Below, one piece after another: positions 1 to 8,531 of a stretch of DNA of 46,432 bases. The notes below the pieces were generated by a model. It searched no databases. It saw only the letters and a list, made by a program, of their open reading frames with translations, and was not told where the DNA came from. The stretch's first letter is position 1, and each line of letters starts with the position of its first letter. Location: positions 1-46,432 of the forward strand of contig JAUWAW010000001.1 in NCBI GenBank assembly GCA_030601865.1, given 5' to 3'. Source of the stretch: Candidatus Nealsoniibacteriota bacterium. GTDB lineage: Bacteria > Patescibacteriota > Minisyncoccia > Minisyncoccales > JAUWAW01. A program made the translations under genes and the position numbers.

Positions 1-19
1 AGGAGGATATATTTTCTAT

Positions 20-1162
20 TTGTTAGTATTCCTTTTCACTTTTTTAGTTATTTTAAATTTAATAAAAAAATATTTTATTCTCGGACTCAAAGATAAAAAG
101 AAAATTAGCTATTTTCTAATTGGTAGTTGTCTCTTTTTCGCCCCATTTAACCTCCTTTTCAATGTTCTTTTCCCTATCTTAAGAGGAACCCATGAGTATT
201 ATCAATTCGGTGATTACTCCGCGATTTTTCTCCTCGGGTTTACTGCCTACGCAATTGTTAAACGAGAATTATTTGGTATGAAGGTTGTCTTAACTACTCT
301 TTTTGTTACTCTGATTGCGATTTTGTTGGCGTTGGATACTTTTGTTTTTACGGCTCAGTTGAATTTGCAGATTTTGAAGGGGGCGATTTTAATTATCTTT
401 TTGTATTTTGGCTATCTAATGATTAAAAGTGTTTTAGCAGAAATTGAGAGAAGGGAAGAGGTTGAAAAATTGTCCAGAGCCAAATCCGAGTTTATTTCCA
501 TTGCCTCGCATCAATTGCGCACGCCCCTGACCGCCATCAAGGGCTACATCTCCATGATTCTTGAAGGCACTTATGGAAAAATGACTGCAAAAATCAGAAG
601 ACCAATGGAAAATGTCTACAAATCCAATGAAAGATTGATAAAACTGGTTAACGACCTTTTAAGTGTTTCCAGGATTGAGTCAGGTCGCATAGAGTTGGAG
701 CTTGAGAAGACAAGTTTAGAAGATTTAATTTTTAGCGTGGTGCAGGAATTAAAAATTACAGCCAAAAAGAAGGGGCTTCGCTTGAAATGGCAAAAGCCGG
801 CTGAGCCCTTGCCCGAAACCCTCATTGATAAAGATCAAATAAGGCAGGTTATTTTAAATGTGATTGATAATGCCATAAGATACACTCATTACGGCCAAAT
901 AGTTGTCAAGCTCAAAAGGCAAAAGGAATTTTTGTTAATTGAGATTTCTGATACCGGCGGAGGACTCAGCAAAGAAGAAATTTCTTATCTTTTTGAGAGT
1001 TTTTCCCGGGGCAGGGTCGGCGCTCGGTTATGGAGCGACGGCATGGGTTTAGGCCTTTATGTAGCCAAAAAATTTGTTGAAATGCACCAAGGCAAAATCT
1101 GGACCGAATCACCAGGCAAAGAAAAAGGCAGCACCTTTTATATTGAACTGCCGATTAAATAA
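20..1162 (+). CDS. Sensor histidine kinase (membrane N-terminus, HisKA + HATPase_c); probably truncated at the 5' window edge
   Basis: H-box SEFISIASHQLRTPLTAIKG; N-box VILNVIDNAIRYT; G-box GMGLGLYVAKKFVEMHQGKIW. Confidence 0.88.
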   Translation: MLVFLFTFLVILNLIKKYFILGLKDKKKISYFLIGSCLFFAPFNLLFNVLFPILRGTHEYYQFGDYSAIFLLGFTAYAIVKRELFGMKVVLTTLFVTLIAILLALDTFVFTAQLNLQILKGAILIIFLYFGYLMIKSVLAEIERREEVEKLSRAKSEFISIASHQLRTPLTAIKGYISMILEGTYGKMTAKIRRPMENVYKSNERLIKLVNDLLSVSRIESGRIELELEKTSLEDLIFSVVQELKITAKKKGLRLKWQKPAEPLPETLIDKDQIRQVILNVIDNAIRYTHYGQIVVKLKRQKEFLLIEISDTGGGLSKEEISYLFESFSRGRVGARLWSDGMGLGLYVAKKFVEMHQGKIWTESPGKEKGSTFYIELPIK

Positions 1163-1222
1163 CTAAAAACTTCCCAAAAAGTTCACGATCGCGCGGAAAC
1201 TGGGAAGTTGGTAAAAAAAAAG

Positions 1223-1284
1223 GAGCATGGGAAGGGGAAAGATGATGAGTGATGCCTCATATCTTTCTTTTTCTTCCCATGCTC
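1223..1284. terminator. Large intergenic hairpin between convergent genes
   Basis: gagcatgggaag (1223-1234) / cttcccatgctc (1273-1284), with inner aaagat/atcttt pairing. Confidence 0.6.
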
Positions 1285-1334
1285 TTGAGGAGTGCAAGAA
1301 GCTGGATCACAACTCCTTATATCCACTTAGATGA

Positions 1335-3023
1335 TTATCTGACGATAATCATCTTTTTAGTTGCGGTGAACTCATTGGCTTTGAATGTATAGAAATACAC
1401 TCCAGAGGCCACCGGCTCACCAAGATTATCTCGGCCGTCCCAGTAAGCGGCTTTATCTTTTGACAGATAAGTGCCTGCTGGTTGACGGCCAAGTTCTAAT
1501 GTGCGAATTAAACTACCAGTTAAGCTGAAGATTTTTATTATCACCTCCGCGTCTTCGGCCAACTGATACGGTATCCACGTCTCCGGATTAAACGGATTAG
1601 GATAGTTTTGAAGCAACGCTGTCTTAGCAGGGATGGCGGGAATTTCTCCTATTTCCCAATCGGGTTTTGTCTTGCCCCAGGTTGTGGGATATTTCCCTTC
1701 GGGTTCCACCGAAAGCATCTCTCTGGGTTGGTAGGCATAGAAATATCTCGCCTCAAGTGGAGTAACCGAACCAAATAAGTTTATTGGTGGTTCTCCGAAG
1801 TGGGTTTCCACCCAAACGAGATGTACTTTTCCCCTTCCGGCAGTTATATTAGGCGACTTCGCAAAGCTTTCAACGAGTGTTGTGGGCTTTGACCATTGAC
1901 CATTTTTGGGTTTGAACACATAGCAGATGCTCCCTTCAGGGGCTTCTTTCCAGACGAGATGGAAACTACCATCCTTATCTATAGCCAGGTGAACGCCTGC
2001 TCTCAGGATCCAGTGTTCTCTGTTCGGATCAATATGGTCGAAGGTAGAAACTGGCTCAAACAATTTAAATGCCTCTCCTGTTTGTTGAGCAATTGTATGT
2101 AAGATAGGCCCACCATCTGGACATTCGTCAGATGATTCTGGCCAAAGTAGCCAAATGAGATGCATGTTATTTTCATTATCGAAAACCACATCGCTTAAGA
2201 AGATAAAAGGATATCGGGGGTCTTTTTCAAGCGAAATGTCCACTGGCTGGCTCCATTCACCATTCTCTGGTTTGTAAGTATAAAACCAGAGATATCCAGT
2301 TTTGCATCCGATCGATGCAGCGAAATGGTGCAGAGTATTATTACTATCTGCGCCAAGAAATCCAGATATTTCCATTGGATAAATTGTTCGTGCAACCTGC
2401 CAATCATTTAGTGGCTTTTCTTTTACTGCAGGAGGAATTAAAGAAGCCATCGTCTCCCCGTTTTTCTTTCTCACTATCCACCAGTCAGAATAATGGATAT
2501 GGAAAATTATGTGGAGGTCGCCTTTTTTATCAAAGGTGATACTCCAGCTTGGATAGTCTTCGGTACCCCATTCTAACAGCTCTCTAATTTCAGTAGGGAT
2601 AAGCCGCTGAGGACTTAACCAAATACCATCTTTTTTCGTAGAGAAAAAGAAATCCTCCTGATGTTCCTCATTGAATCCTTGCCAGAAGATATAAGGATTT
2701 TCCTCTTCGTCAACGAGTAGATGGCAATTGTACCCCCCGTTTGGCTTTATTCGTTCAAGAACGAGTGGTTCTGTCCAATCCCAATCCCTTTTCTTATAAG
2801 AATACAAGATTTCACTTTTTTCTCCCATTACCTGTTTTAAGATAATATGGACATTATCCATGCTATCCGTAATAACTTCGGTGCCAACAGAGAAAGGGCC
2901 TGGAGGAGCGAGACTGTTTTCAAAGAACACTTTAGATTCTGACCAGTCGCCTGCCCAACTTGTGGCGATTGCTCCTAACCACATAGCAAGGACTGCTACA
3001 GCAAACAAAACTTTGCGTTTCAT
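1335..3023 (-). CDS. Secreted beta-propeller-like protein with a C-terminal sorting/FlgD-like domain
   Basis: Signal peptide MKRKVLFAVAVLAMWLGAIATSWA; repeated W-rich units; C-terminus LLQNYPNPFNPETWIPYQLAEDAEVIIKIFSLTG...GVYFYTFKANEFTATKKMIIVR. Confidence 0.75.
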   Translation of the reverse strand: MKRKVLFAVAVLAMWLGAIATSWAGDWSESKVFFENSLAPPGPFSVGTEVITDSMDNVHIILKQVMGEKSEILYSYKKRDWDWTEPLVLERIKPNGGYNCHLLVDEEENPYIFWQGFNEEHQEDFFFSTKKDGIWLSPQRLIPTEIRELLEWGTEDYPSWSITFDKKGDLHIIFHIHYSDWWIVRKKNGETMASLIPPAVKEKPLNDWQVARTIYPMEISGFLGADSNNTLHHFAASIGCKTGYLWFYTYKPENGEWSQPVDISLEKDPRYPFIFLSDVVFDNENNMHLIWLLWPESSDECPDGGPILHTIAQQTGEAFKLFEPVSTFDHIDPNREHWILRAGVHLAIDKDGSFHLVWKEAPEGSICYVFKPKNGQWSKPTTLVESFAKSPNITAGRGKVHLVWVETHFGEPPINLFGSVTPLEARYFYAYQPREMLSVEPEGKYPTTWGKTKPDWEIGEIPAIPAKTALLQNYPNPFNPETWIPYQLAEDAEVIIKIFSLTGSLIRTLELGRQPAGTYLSKDKAAYWDGRDNLGEPVASGVYFYTFKANEFTATKKMIIVR

Positions 3024-3303
3024 TTCAATTACCTCCGTTTCTGAGCGTCTTGCGCTCGGTTGGTTCAAATCGGTTCAAAATCATTTCAGCTCTTATTCTT
3101 CTTTCAAAGAGCTTTCCTTTTAACTTTATTTACATTATATACCAAGCGACACATACTTGTCAAGTTTTTTAAACGATTTTGCTTTGTTTGGTTTGTTTTC
3201 AGCACAGCAAAAGTGTCACAAAAAGTTTCATTTATGTTTTTTGGGGATTACTGGCATTTGACGGAACTATTTAAATTTCATATCATTAATATAGAGGTTT
3301 CTT

Positions 3304-3678
3304 ATGCCCGAGAAAAAAGTGAAAATCTTACTTATTGAGGATGAGCAAATTTTGGCTAAGATGTATAAGGACAAGTTTGTTCAGGCCGGGTTTGAGATAG
3401 TTTCGGCCTTTGACGCCCGGGAGGGCTTGGCTTTGGCTAAGAAAGAAAAGCCGGATTTGGTGGTTCTTGATATTTTGCTTCCCCGAGAAAACGGCATTTT
3501 CTTTTTGGAAAAATTAAGAAAAAATGCTCAGACCTGCCTCATTCCAGTTGTTGCCTTTTCTAATTATGACGACCCTGAGACAGCCAAAAGAGCCATAGAG
3601 CTTGGAGCCAAGGCCTATTTAATTAAAACAAATTATACGCCCCAACAAATAATTGAGAAAATTAAAACTTACCTTTAA
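3304..3678 (+). CDS. Response regulator, single receiver domain
   Basis: KILLIEDEQ, DLVVLDILLP, conserved K near the C-terminus. Confidence 0.9.
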   Translation: MPEKKVKILLIEDEQILAKMYKDKFVQAGFEIVSAFDAREGLALAKKEKPDLVVLDILLPRENGIFFLEKLRKNAQTCLIPVVAFSNYDDPETAKRAIELGAKAYLIKTNYTPQQIIEKIKTYL

Positions 3679-3692
3679 TTTAGAAAAAAATC

Positions 3693-5021
3693 ATGCAAAG
3701 ATCTCTAAACGTTGAAACACTCAAAAAACTCGGGAAAAGGGTTAGGGTATGTGGCTGGGTAAATTCCATTAGGTCTCATGGCAAGATTCTTTTTGTTGAC
3801 CTAAGAGACCGAAGCGGTTTGCTCCAGGCAATTTTGGGAACGGAGGGTAGAGAGTTAAAGCCCGAATGGGTGGTTGAACTCACGGGCACTATCAAAAAAC
3901 GGCCCAAGGGTATGGCAAATGCTGAGATTGAAACCGGTAAAGTAGAATTAGTAGTTGAAAATCTTAAAGTCCTGAGCAAATCCAAGACCCCGCCATTTGA
4001 AATAACTGCTGATTCGCGCAAGATTAATGAGGAAACAAGATTAAAATACCGCTATTTAGATTTGCGCACAGAGAGAATGAAAAAAAACTTAATCCTCCGC
4101 CATAAAGTAGTCAAATTTATGCGGGATTTTATGGACGAGAACGGCTTTATAGAAATAGAAACGCCCTTGCTGACCAAAAGCACGCCCGAAGGTGCCCGTG
4201 ATTTTATTGTGCCTTCAAGATTGCACCCGGGAAAATTTTATGCCCTGCCCCAAAGCCCCCAACAGTATAAACAGCTGTTGATGGTGGGCGGAGTGGAAAA
4301 GTATTTTCAGATTGTTAAGTGTCTGCGGGACGAAGACCCCCGGGCTGATAGGCAAGCAGAATTTACTCAATTAGATATGGAGATGAGTTTTGTTGAACAG
4401 GAAGATATTTTGAAATTAACTGAGAAATTAATGAATGGGATTGCTAAATTAATTGGCCGTAAAGTAACTTGGCATCGTTTAACTTATGCTCAAGCCCTAA
4501 AGAAACACAAAACAGACAAGCCGGATTTGCAACGAAACAAAGATGAATTAGCTTTTTGCTGGATTCTTGATTGGCCTTTGTTTGACTGGAATAAAGAGGA
4601 AAAACGTTGGGATCCAATGCACCATATTTTTACCGCTCCCCAGGACCCGAATTTCAAAGACCCCAAAACTGCCAAATCCTGGCAACATGATTTAGTTTTA
4701 AATGGTTATGAGATTGGCGGGGGTAGTCTCAGAATTCATACCCGTGAACTGCAAGAGAAGATTTTTGAATTAGTCGGCATTCCAGCAAAAGAGTCAAAGA
4801 AGAAATTTGGCCATTTGTTGCGTGCCTTTGAATATGGCGCGCCGCCTCATGGAGGGATTGCCTTAGGCATTGACCGTTTGCTGATGTTTTTAACTAATGA
4901 ATCAAGTATTCGCGAGGTAATGGCTTTTCCCAAAACCGGCGATGGTCGGTCTCTGATGATGGATACGCCGTCAAAAGTGGATAAAGCTCAATTAAAGGAA
5001 CTTCATGTCAAAACCGTTTAA
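3693..5021 (+). CDS. aspS: Aspartyl-tRNA synthetase lacking the GAD insertion
   Basis: OB-fold N-terminus; GARDFIVPSRLHPGKFYALPQSPQQYKQLLMVGG; FTQLDMEMSFV; GGIALGIDRLLM. Confidence 0.93.
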   Translation: MQRSLNVETLKKLGKRVRVCGWVNSIRSHGKILFVDLRDRSGLLQAILGTEGRELKPEWVVELTGTIKKRPKGMANAEIETGKVELVVENLKVLSKSKTPPFEITADSRKINEETRLKYRYLDLRTERMKKNLILRHKVVKFMRDFMDENGFIEIETPLLTKSTPEGARDFIVPSRLHPGKFYALPQSPQQYKQLLMVGGVEKYFQIVKCLRDEDPRADRQAEFTQLDMEMSFVEQEDILKLTEKLMNGIAKLIGRKVTWHRLTYAQALKKHKTDKPDLQRNKDELAFCWILDWPLFDWNKEEKRWDPMHHIFTAPQDPNFKDPKTAKSWQHDLVLNGYEIGGGSLRIHTRELQEKIFELVGIPAKESKKKFGHLLRAFEYGAPPHGGIALGIDRLLMFLTNESSIREVMAFPKTGDGRSLMMDTPSKVDKAQLKELHVKTV

Positions 5022-5925
5022 AATTTTCTTAATTGCATTTGTTGTTAGTATGCCTTTTTGGTGGGGATTTAATGTATTTAGCCAAAAAATAGAAGATTTT
5101 TTCTTTTGGTACAAAATAGCTACTGATCCTCAGCTATTGGTGGCTCAGGCCAGTCAAGAGCGGTTTGAACAACAATTAAATAATTTAAAGCCCTTTCGTA
5201 ACCATCAAGTTGGCGATTTAGAGATTGAAGCAAAATCAGTCCTGGCAGTACACCTTACTACTGAAAGGCAAAAAGTTCTTTTGGGAAAAAATAAAGAGGC
5301 CAAACTGCCCATAGCCAGCCTGACTAAACTGATGACCGCGCTTATAGTTTTAGAAAATTATCCTTTTAACCAAGAAATTGAAAATCTCCTCTATTCTTTA
5401 CTGATGGAGTCAAGCAATGATGCTGCTTATGCTTTAACTGAAACAATGGGAGAGGAAGCTTTTGTAGATTTAATGAATTTAACGGCCAAAGATTTGGGGC
5501 TGGAGAATACCTATTTTGTCAACCCCACTGGGCTTGACCCCCACACCTCTGGAGGTGTGGGGGTGGACCCAAAAGAGGATGCGTTGCCCAATCATTCAAC
5601 TGCTGAAGATTTAGTCAAATTCACCAATTACTTACTTAAAAAGCCATTAATCTGGGAGATTCTTTCCACTTACGAGTTTGACCTTTACTCCCCTAACGGC
5701 CTCTTTGACCATAAGGTTTTAAATACTAACGAGCTTTTAGGGCAAATACCCAGCATTGTGGGGGGCAAAACTGGTGAAACCCCCAAAGCCGGAGATTGCC
5801 TTCTTTTAGTTTTGAAAGCCCCTCGAAACAATGGTTACTTGATAAATGTAATTTTGGGTTCTCAGGACCGTTTCAAAGAAATGAAAAAACTGATTGGCTG
5901 GGTCCGTAGAGCCTACAAGTGGTAA
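5005..5925 (+). CDS. D-alanyl-D-alanine carboxypeptidase (PBP5-like, S11)
   Basis: SxxK in PIASLTKLMTAL; SSNDAAYAL; KTGETPKAG. Confidence 0.88.
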   Translation: MSKPFKIFLIAFVVSMPFWWGFNVFSQKIEDFFFWYKIATDPQLLVAQASQERFEQQLNNLKPFRNHQVGDLEIEAKSVLAVHLTTERQKVLLGKNKEAKLPIASLTKLMTALIVLENYPFNQEIENLLYSLLMESSNDAAYALTETMGEEAFVDLMNLTAKDLGLENTYFVNPTGLDPHTSGGVGVDPKEDALPNHSTAEDLVKFTNYLLKKPLIWEILSTYEFDLYSPNGLFDHKVLNTNELLGQIPSIVGGKTGETPKAGDCLLLVLKAPRNNGYLINVILGSQDRFKEMKKLIGWVRRAYKW

Positions 5926-6986
5926 TTATGCCAAAAGTATTTTTTTTAATTTTAATTCTTCTCCTCATAGTTGTTTTTGGCTTTTTTATTTTCCAACAAA
6001 CAAAAGAAAAAGAAAGTCCCTCCCAGGAGGAGGGTCCAAAAACTGAAGTTTTTGAGCCGGCTTTGTTAGATTGGGAAGAAGCTACTTCTGAGGCACCCTG
6101 GTCAAAAAGAGACTCTCATGCCAGTTTAGTTTTTCAGGATAAAATTTGGCTTTTTGGCGGAATAGAGGGAGAAGAAGTTTTTGATGGCAATTATACAAAA
6201 CTTCCCCATAAAAGCGATATTTGGGTTTCCGAAAACGGAAAAGATTGGCAATTGATAAGGGAAGATGCTCCCTGGGGACAAAGAAGATCTTTGGGAATGG
6301 TAGTTTTTAAAGATAAAATTTGGTTATTGGGAGGTTGGGAAAAACAAAAAAATGACCACAAAAATGATGTTTGGGTTTCTGAAGATGGGGTAAGTTGGCA
6401 AAGAGTTCTCTCTTTTGCTCCCTGGCAGGCCAGAAGCGGTCAGGCAGTAGTAGTTTTTGACCATAAAATATGGGTCATCGGAGGTGTTAATTTTTACAAA
6501 AGAGAAACGAAAAATGATGTCTGGTATTCTGAGGATGGAATAAACTGGCTTGAAGCTACATCCTCGGCTGCTTGGTCGCCAAGGTATGACCATGCAGTAG
6601 CGGTTTTTAAGAATAGAATGTGGTTGACTGGAGGAGTTGCTCTTCATAATGCACCAGCCAAAAATGATATCTGGGTCTCAGAAGATGGCAAAAATTGGCA
6701 ACTTGTTACTGAGCAAGCATCTTTTCCAGTACGACATGGACACACCTCGGTTGTCTTTAAAGATAAACTCTGGATTATCAGTGGCTGGGATACTGAACAA
6801 GATGAAGGGCTAAGAGATACTTGGTATTCAGAAGATGGTTACCAGTGGGAAAAAACCCTCAAAGATACGCCCTGGATAGGAAGAGAAGACCATACCTCAG
6901 TGGTCTTTAAGGATAGAATCTGGGTGATGGGAGGTATGAACAGCAACTGGAAATGGAAAAATGATGTTTGGTCTTCAACCCCTTAG
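5919..6986 (+). CDS. Membrane-anchored kelch/galactose-oxidase-like beta-propeller protein
   Basis: N-terminal TM; repeated units like APWSKRDSHASLVFQDKIWLFGG...NDVWVSEDG. Confidence 0.8.
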   Translation: MVIMPKVFFLILILLLIVVFGFFIFQQTKEKESPSQEEGPKTEVFEPALLDWEEATSEAPWSKRDSHASLVFQDKIWLFGGIEGEEVFDGNYTKLPHKSDIWVSENGKDWQLIREDAPWGQRRSLGMVVFKDKIWLLGGWEKQKNDHKNDVWVSEDGVSWQRVLSFAPWQARSGQAVVVFDHKIWVIGGVNFYKRETKNDVWYSEDGINWLEATSSAAWSPRYDHAVAVFKNRMWLTGGVALHNAPAKNDIWVSEDGKNWQLVTEQASFPVRHGHTSVVFKDKLWIISGWDTEQDEGLRDTWYSEDGYQWEKTLKDTPWIGREDHTSVVFKDRIWVMGGMNSNWKWKNDVWSSTP

Positions 6987-7348
6987 TACTTCCAACAAAA
7001 CCAATTTCTCTGATACTGATTGGATATCTTGCCTGTTTTAAAATCATAGCACCAAGTCAAAGGTTCTTTTCCATCAGGAGTGGGAGTTTCTCTTTTCCCT
7101 GTTGAAACCGAAAATTCATTGACCATTTCTCCATTTTCAAATATTTTAATTTTTTGTTGAGAAAGGTCAACTTTTATTCTTTTTTCCGGGCCGGTTTCAA
7201 AAACCTGGGAAATAGTAGCCAGAAATCTTTGCCCAAGAGAGACCTTGAGAGGATAGTTTTGTATGCCGATATTTCTCTCAAGAGTCAGAATTGAAAAAAC
7301 TAAAGTAATAGCTAAAATTACTACAGGTAATAATAAAAGGTTTCTCAT
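6983..7348 (-). CDS. Truncated L,D-transpeptidase (YkuD)-like protein lacking the catalytic half
   Basis: TM followed by IKVDLSQQKIKIFENGEMVNEFSVSTGKRETPTPDG, then stops with no HG...SHGC motif. Confidence 0.55.
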   Translation of the reverse strand: MRNLLLLPVVILAITLVFSILTLERNIGIQNYPLKVSLGQRFLATISQVFETGPEKRIKVDLSQQKIKIFENGEMVNEFSVSTGKRETPTPDGKEPLTWCYDFKTGKISNQYQRNWFCWKY

Positions 7349-7368
7349 GTCATTTATTTTATCATATT

Positions 7369-8427
7369 ATGCCGGATGTAGCGATTAATGTTATTAAAAT
7401 TTTTACTCTGGGAGCCATTAGTTTCTTATTGGCTTTTTTATTAACGCCCGGTTTGACGCACTTTCTCTATAAGCGCAAACTTTGGCGAAAAAAAGTAAGG
7501 ACTAAATCAATTGACGGCAAAGAAGTGCCTATCTTTAAAAAGTTCCGAAGTAGGGGAGAGGTAAGCACTCCTCGCTTTGGCGGCATTTTAATCTGGGGGA
7601 CCACGCTTTTATTGGCAGTTCTTTTTCTTATTCTTTCCAAAACCAATATCTGGTGGTTCCAAAAATTGAATTTCTTAAGCCGTTCCCAAACCTGGCTGCC
7701 TCTTTTTGCCTTAATTTCTGCTTCTTTATTGGGACTGGTAGATGACCTTCTGCAGGTTACGGGCTTGGGAAAATATGTTGGAGGAGGACTTGGGCTTAAG
7801 AAGAGATTGATTATCGTGGCCTTGATTGGTTTGATTGGCGGCTGGTGGTGTTTTGTTAAATTGGACTGGAATACTTTGCATATTCCCGGCATCGGAGATT
7901 TTGTTATTGGCATTTGGTATATTCCTTTATTTATTTTAGTTATGTTAGCTACTTACGCTGGCGGAGTAATTGACGGCTTAGATGGTTTAGCCGGCGGGGT
8001 CTTTGCTTCTATTTTTGCGGCTTTTGCTGTGATTGCTTTTTTTCTAGGTCAGACGGACTTAGCCGCTTTCTGCGCTGTTATTTTAGGCGCTATTTTGGCT
8101 TTTCTTTGGTTTAATATCCCACCGGCCCGTTTCTATATGGGAGAAACCGGTGTCTTAGGGCTTTGCGCTGTTTTAACGGTTATTGCTTTTTTAACTAATT
8201 CCGTGTTAGTATTACCGATAATCGCGTTTCTGTTAGTTGTTGAGGCGGGCTCGGTGATTATTCAACTTCTTTCTAAAAAATTCCGTCATAAAAAAGTATT
8301 TTTAGCCAGCCCCATCCATTACCATTTTGAAGCCAAGGGCTGGCCCCATTACAAGGTGACCATGCGATTTTGGGTAATCGGAATAGTAATGGCCATTATT
8401 GGAGTTACTATTAGATTATTGGGGTAG
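7369..8427 (+). CDS. mraY: Phospho-N-acetylmuramoyl-pentapeptide-transferase
   Basis: TPRFGGILIWG; LVDDLLQVTGLG; GGVIDGLDGLAGG; SPIHYHFEAKGWPHYKVTMRFW. Confidence 0.93.
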   Translation: MPDVAINVIKIFTLGAISFLLAFLLTPGLTHFLYKRKLWRKKVRTKSIDGKEVPIFKKFRSRGEVSTPRFGGILIWGTTLLLAVLFLILSKTNIWWFQKLNFLSRSQTWLPLFALISASLLGLVDDLLQVTGLGKYVGGGLGLKKRLIIVALIGLIGGWWCFVKLDWNTLHIPGIGDFVIGIWYIPLFILVMLATYAGGVIDGLDGLAGGVFASIFAAFAVIAFFLGQTDLAAFCAVILGAILAFLWFNIPPARFYMGETGVLGLCAVLTVIAFLTNSVLVLPIIAFLLVVEAGSVIIQLLSKKFRHKKVFLASPIHYHFEAKGWPHYKVTMRFWVIGIVMAIIGVTIRLLG

Positions 8428-8463
8428 GGGACTATAGCACGGTTAAAAGACGCAAAGATTAAG

Positions 8464-8500
8464 GCCTACGAACATTTCTGTTCGCAGGCGAACTTTTTTT
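8464..8500 (+). terminator. Hairpin plus T-tract in the leader upstream of murD
   Basis: gcctacgaaca-tttc-tgttcgcaggc, then gaacttttttt. Confidence 0.65.
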
Positions 8501-8531
8501 CTGGGGGAGATTGTGCTATTCTGTAGATAGA

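Noticed and set aside
8431-8531. Definite c-di-GMP-I riboswitch
   Set aside because: Only partial string similarity (gacgcaaag, ggccta); other conserved GEMM elements not identifiable by eye
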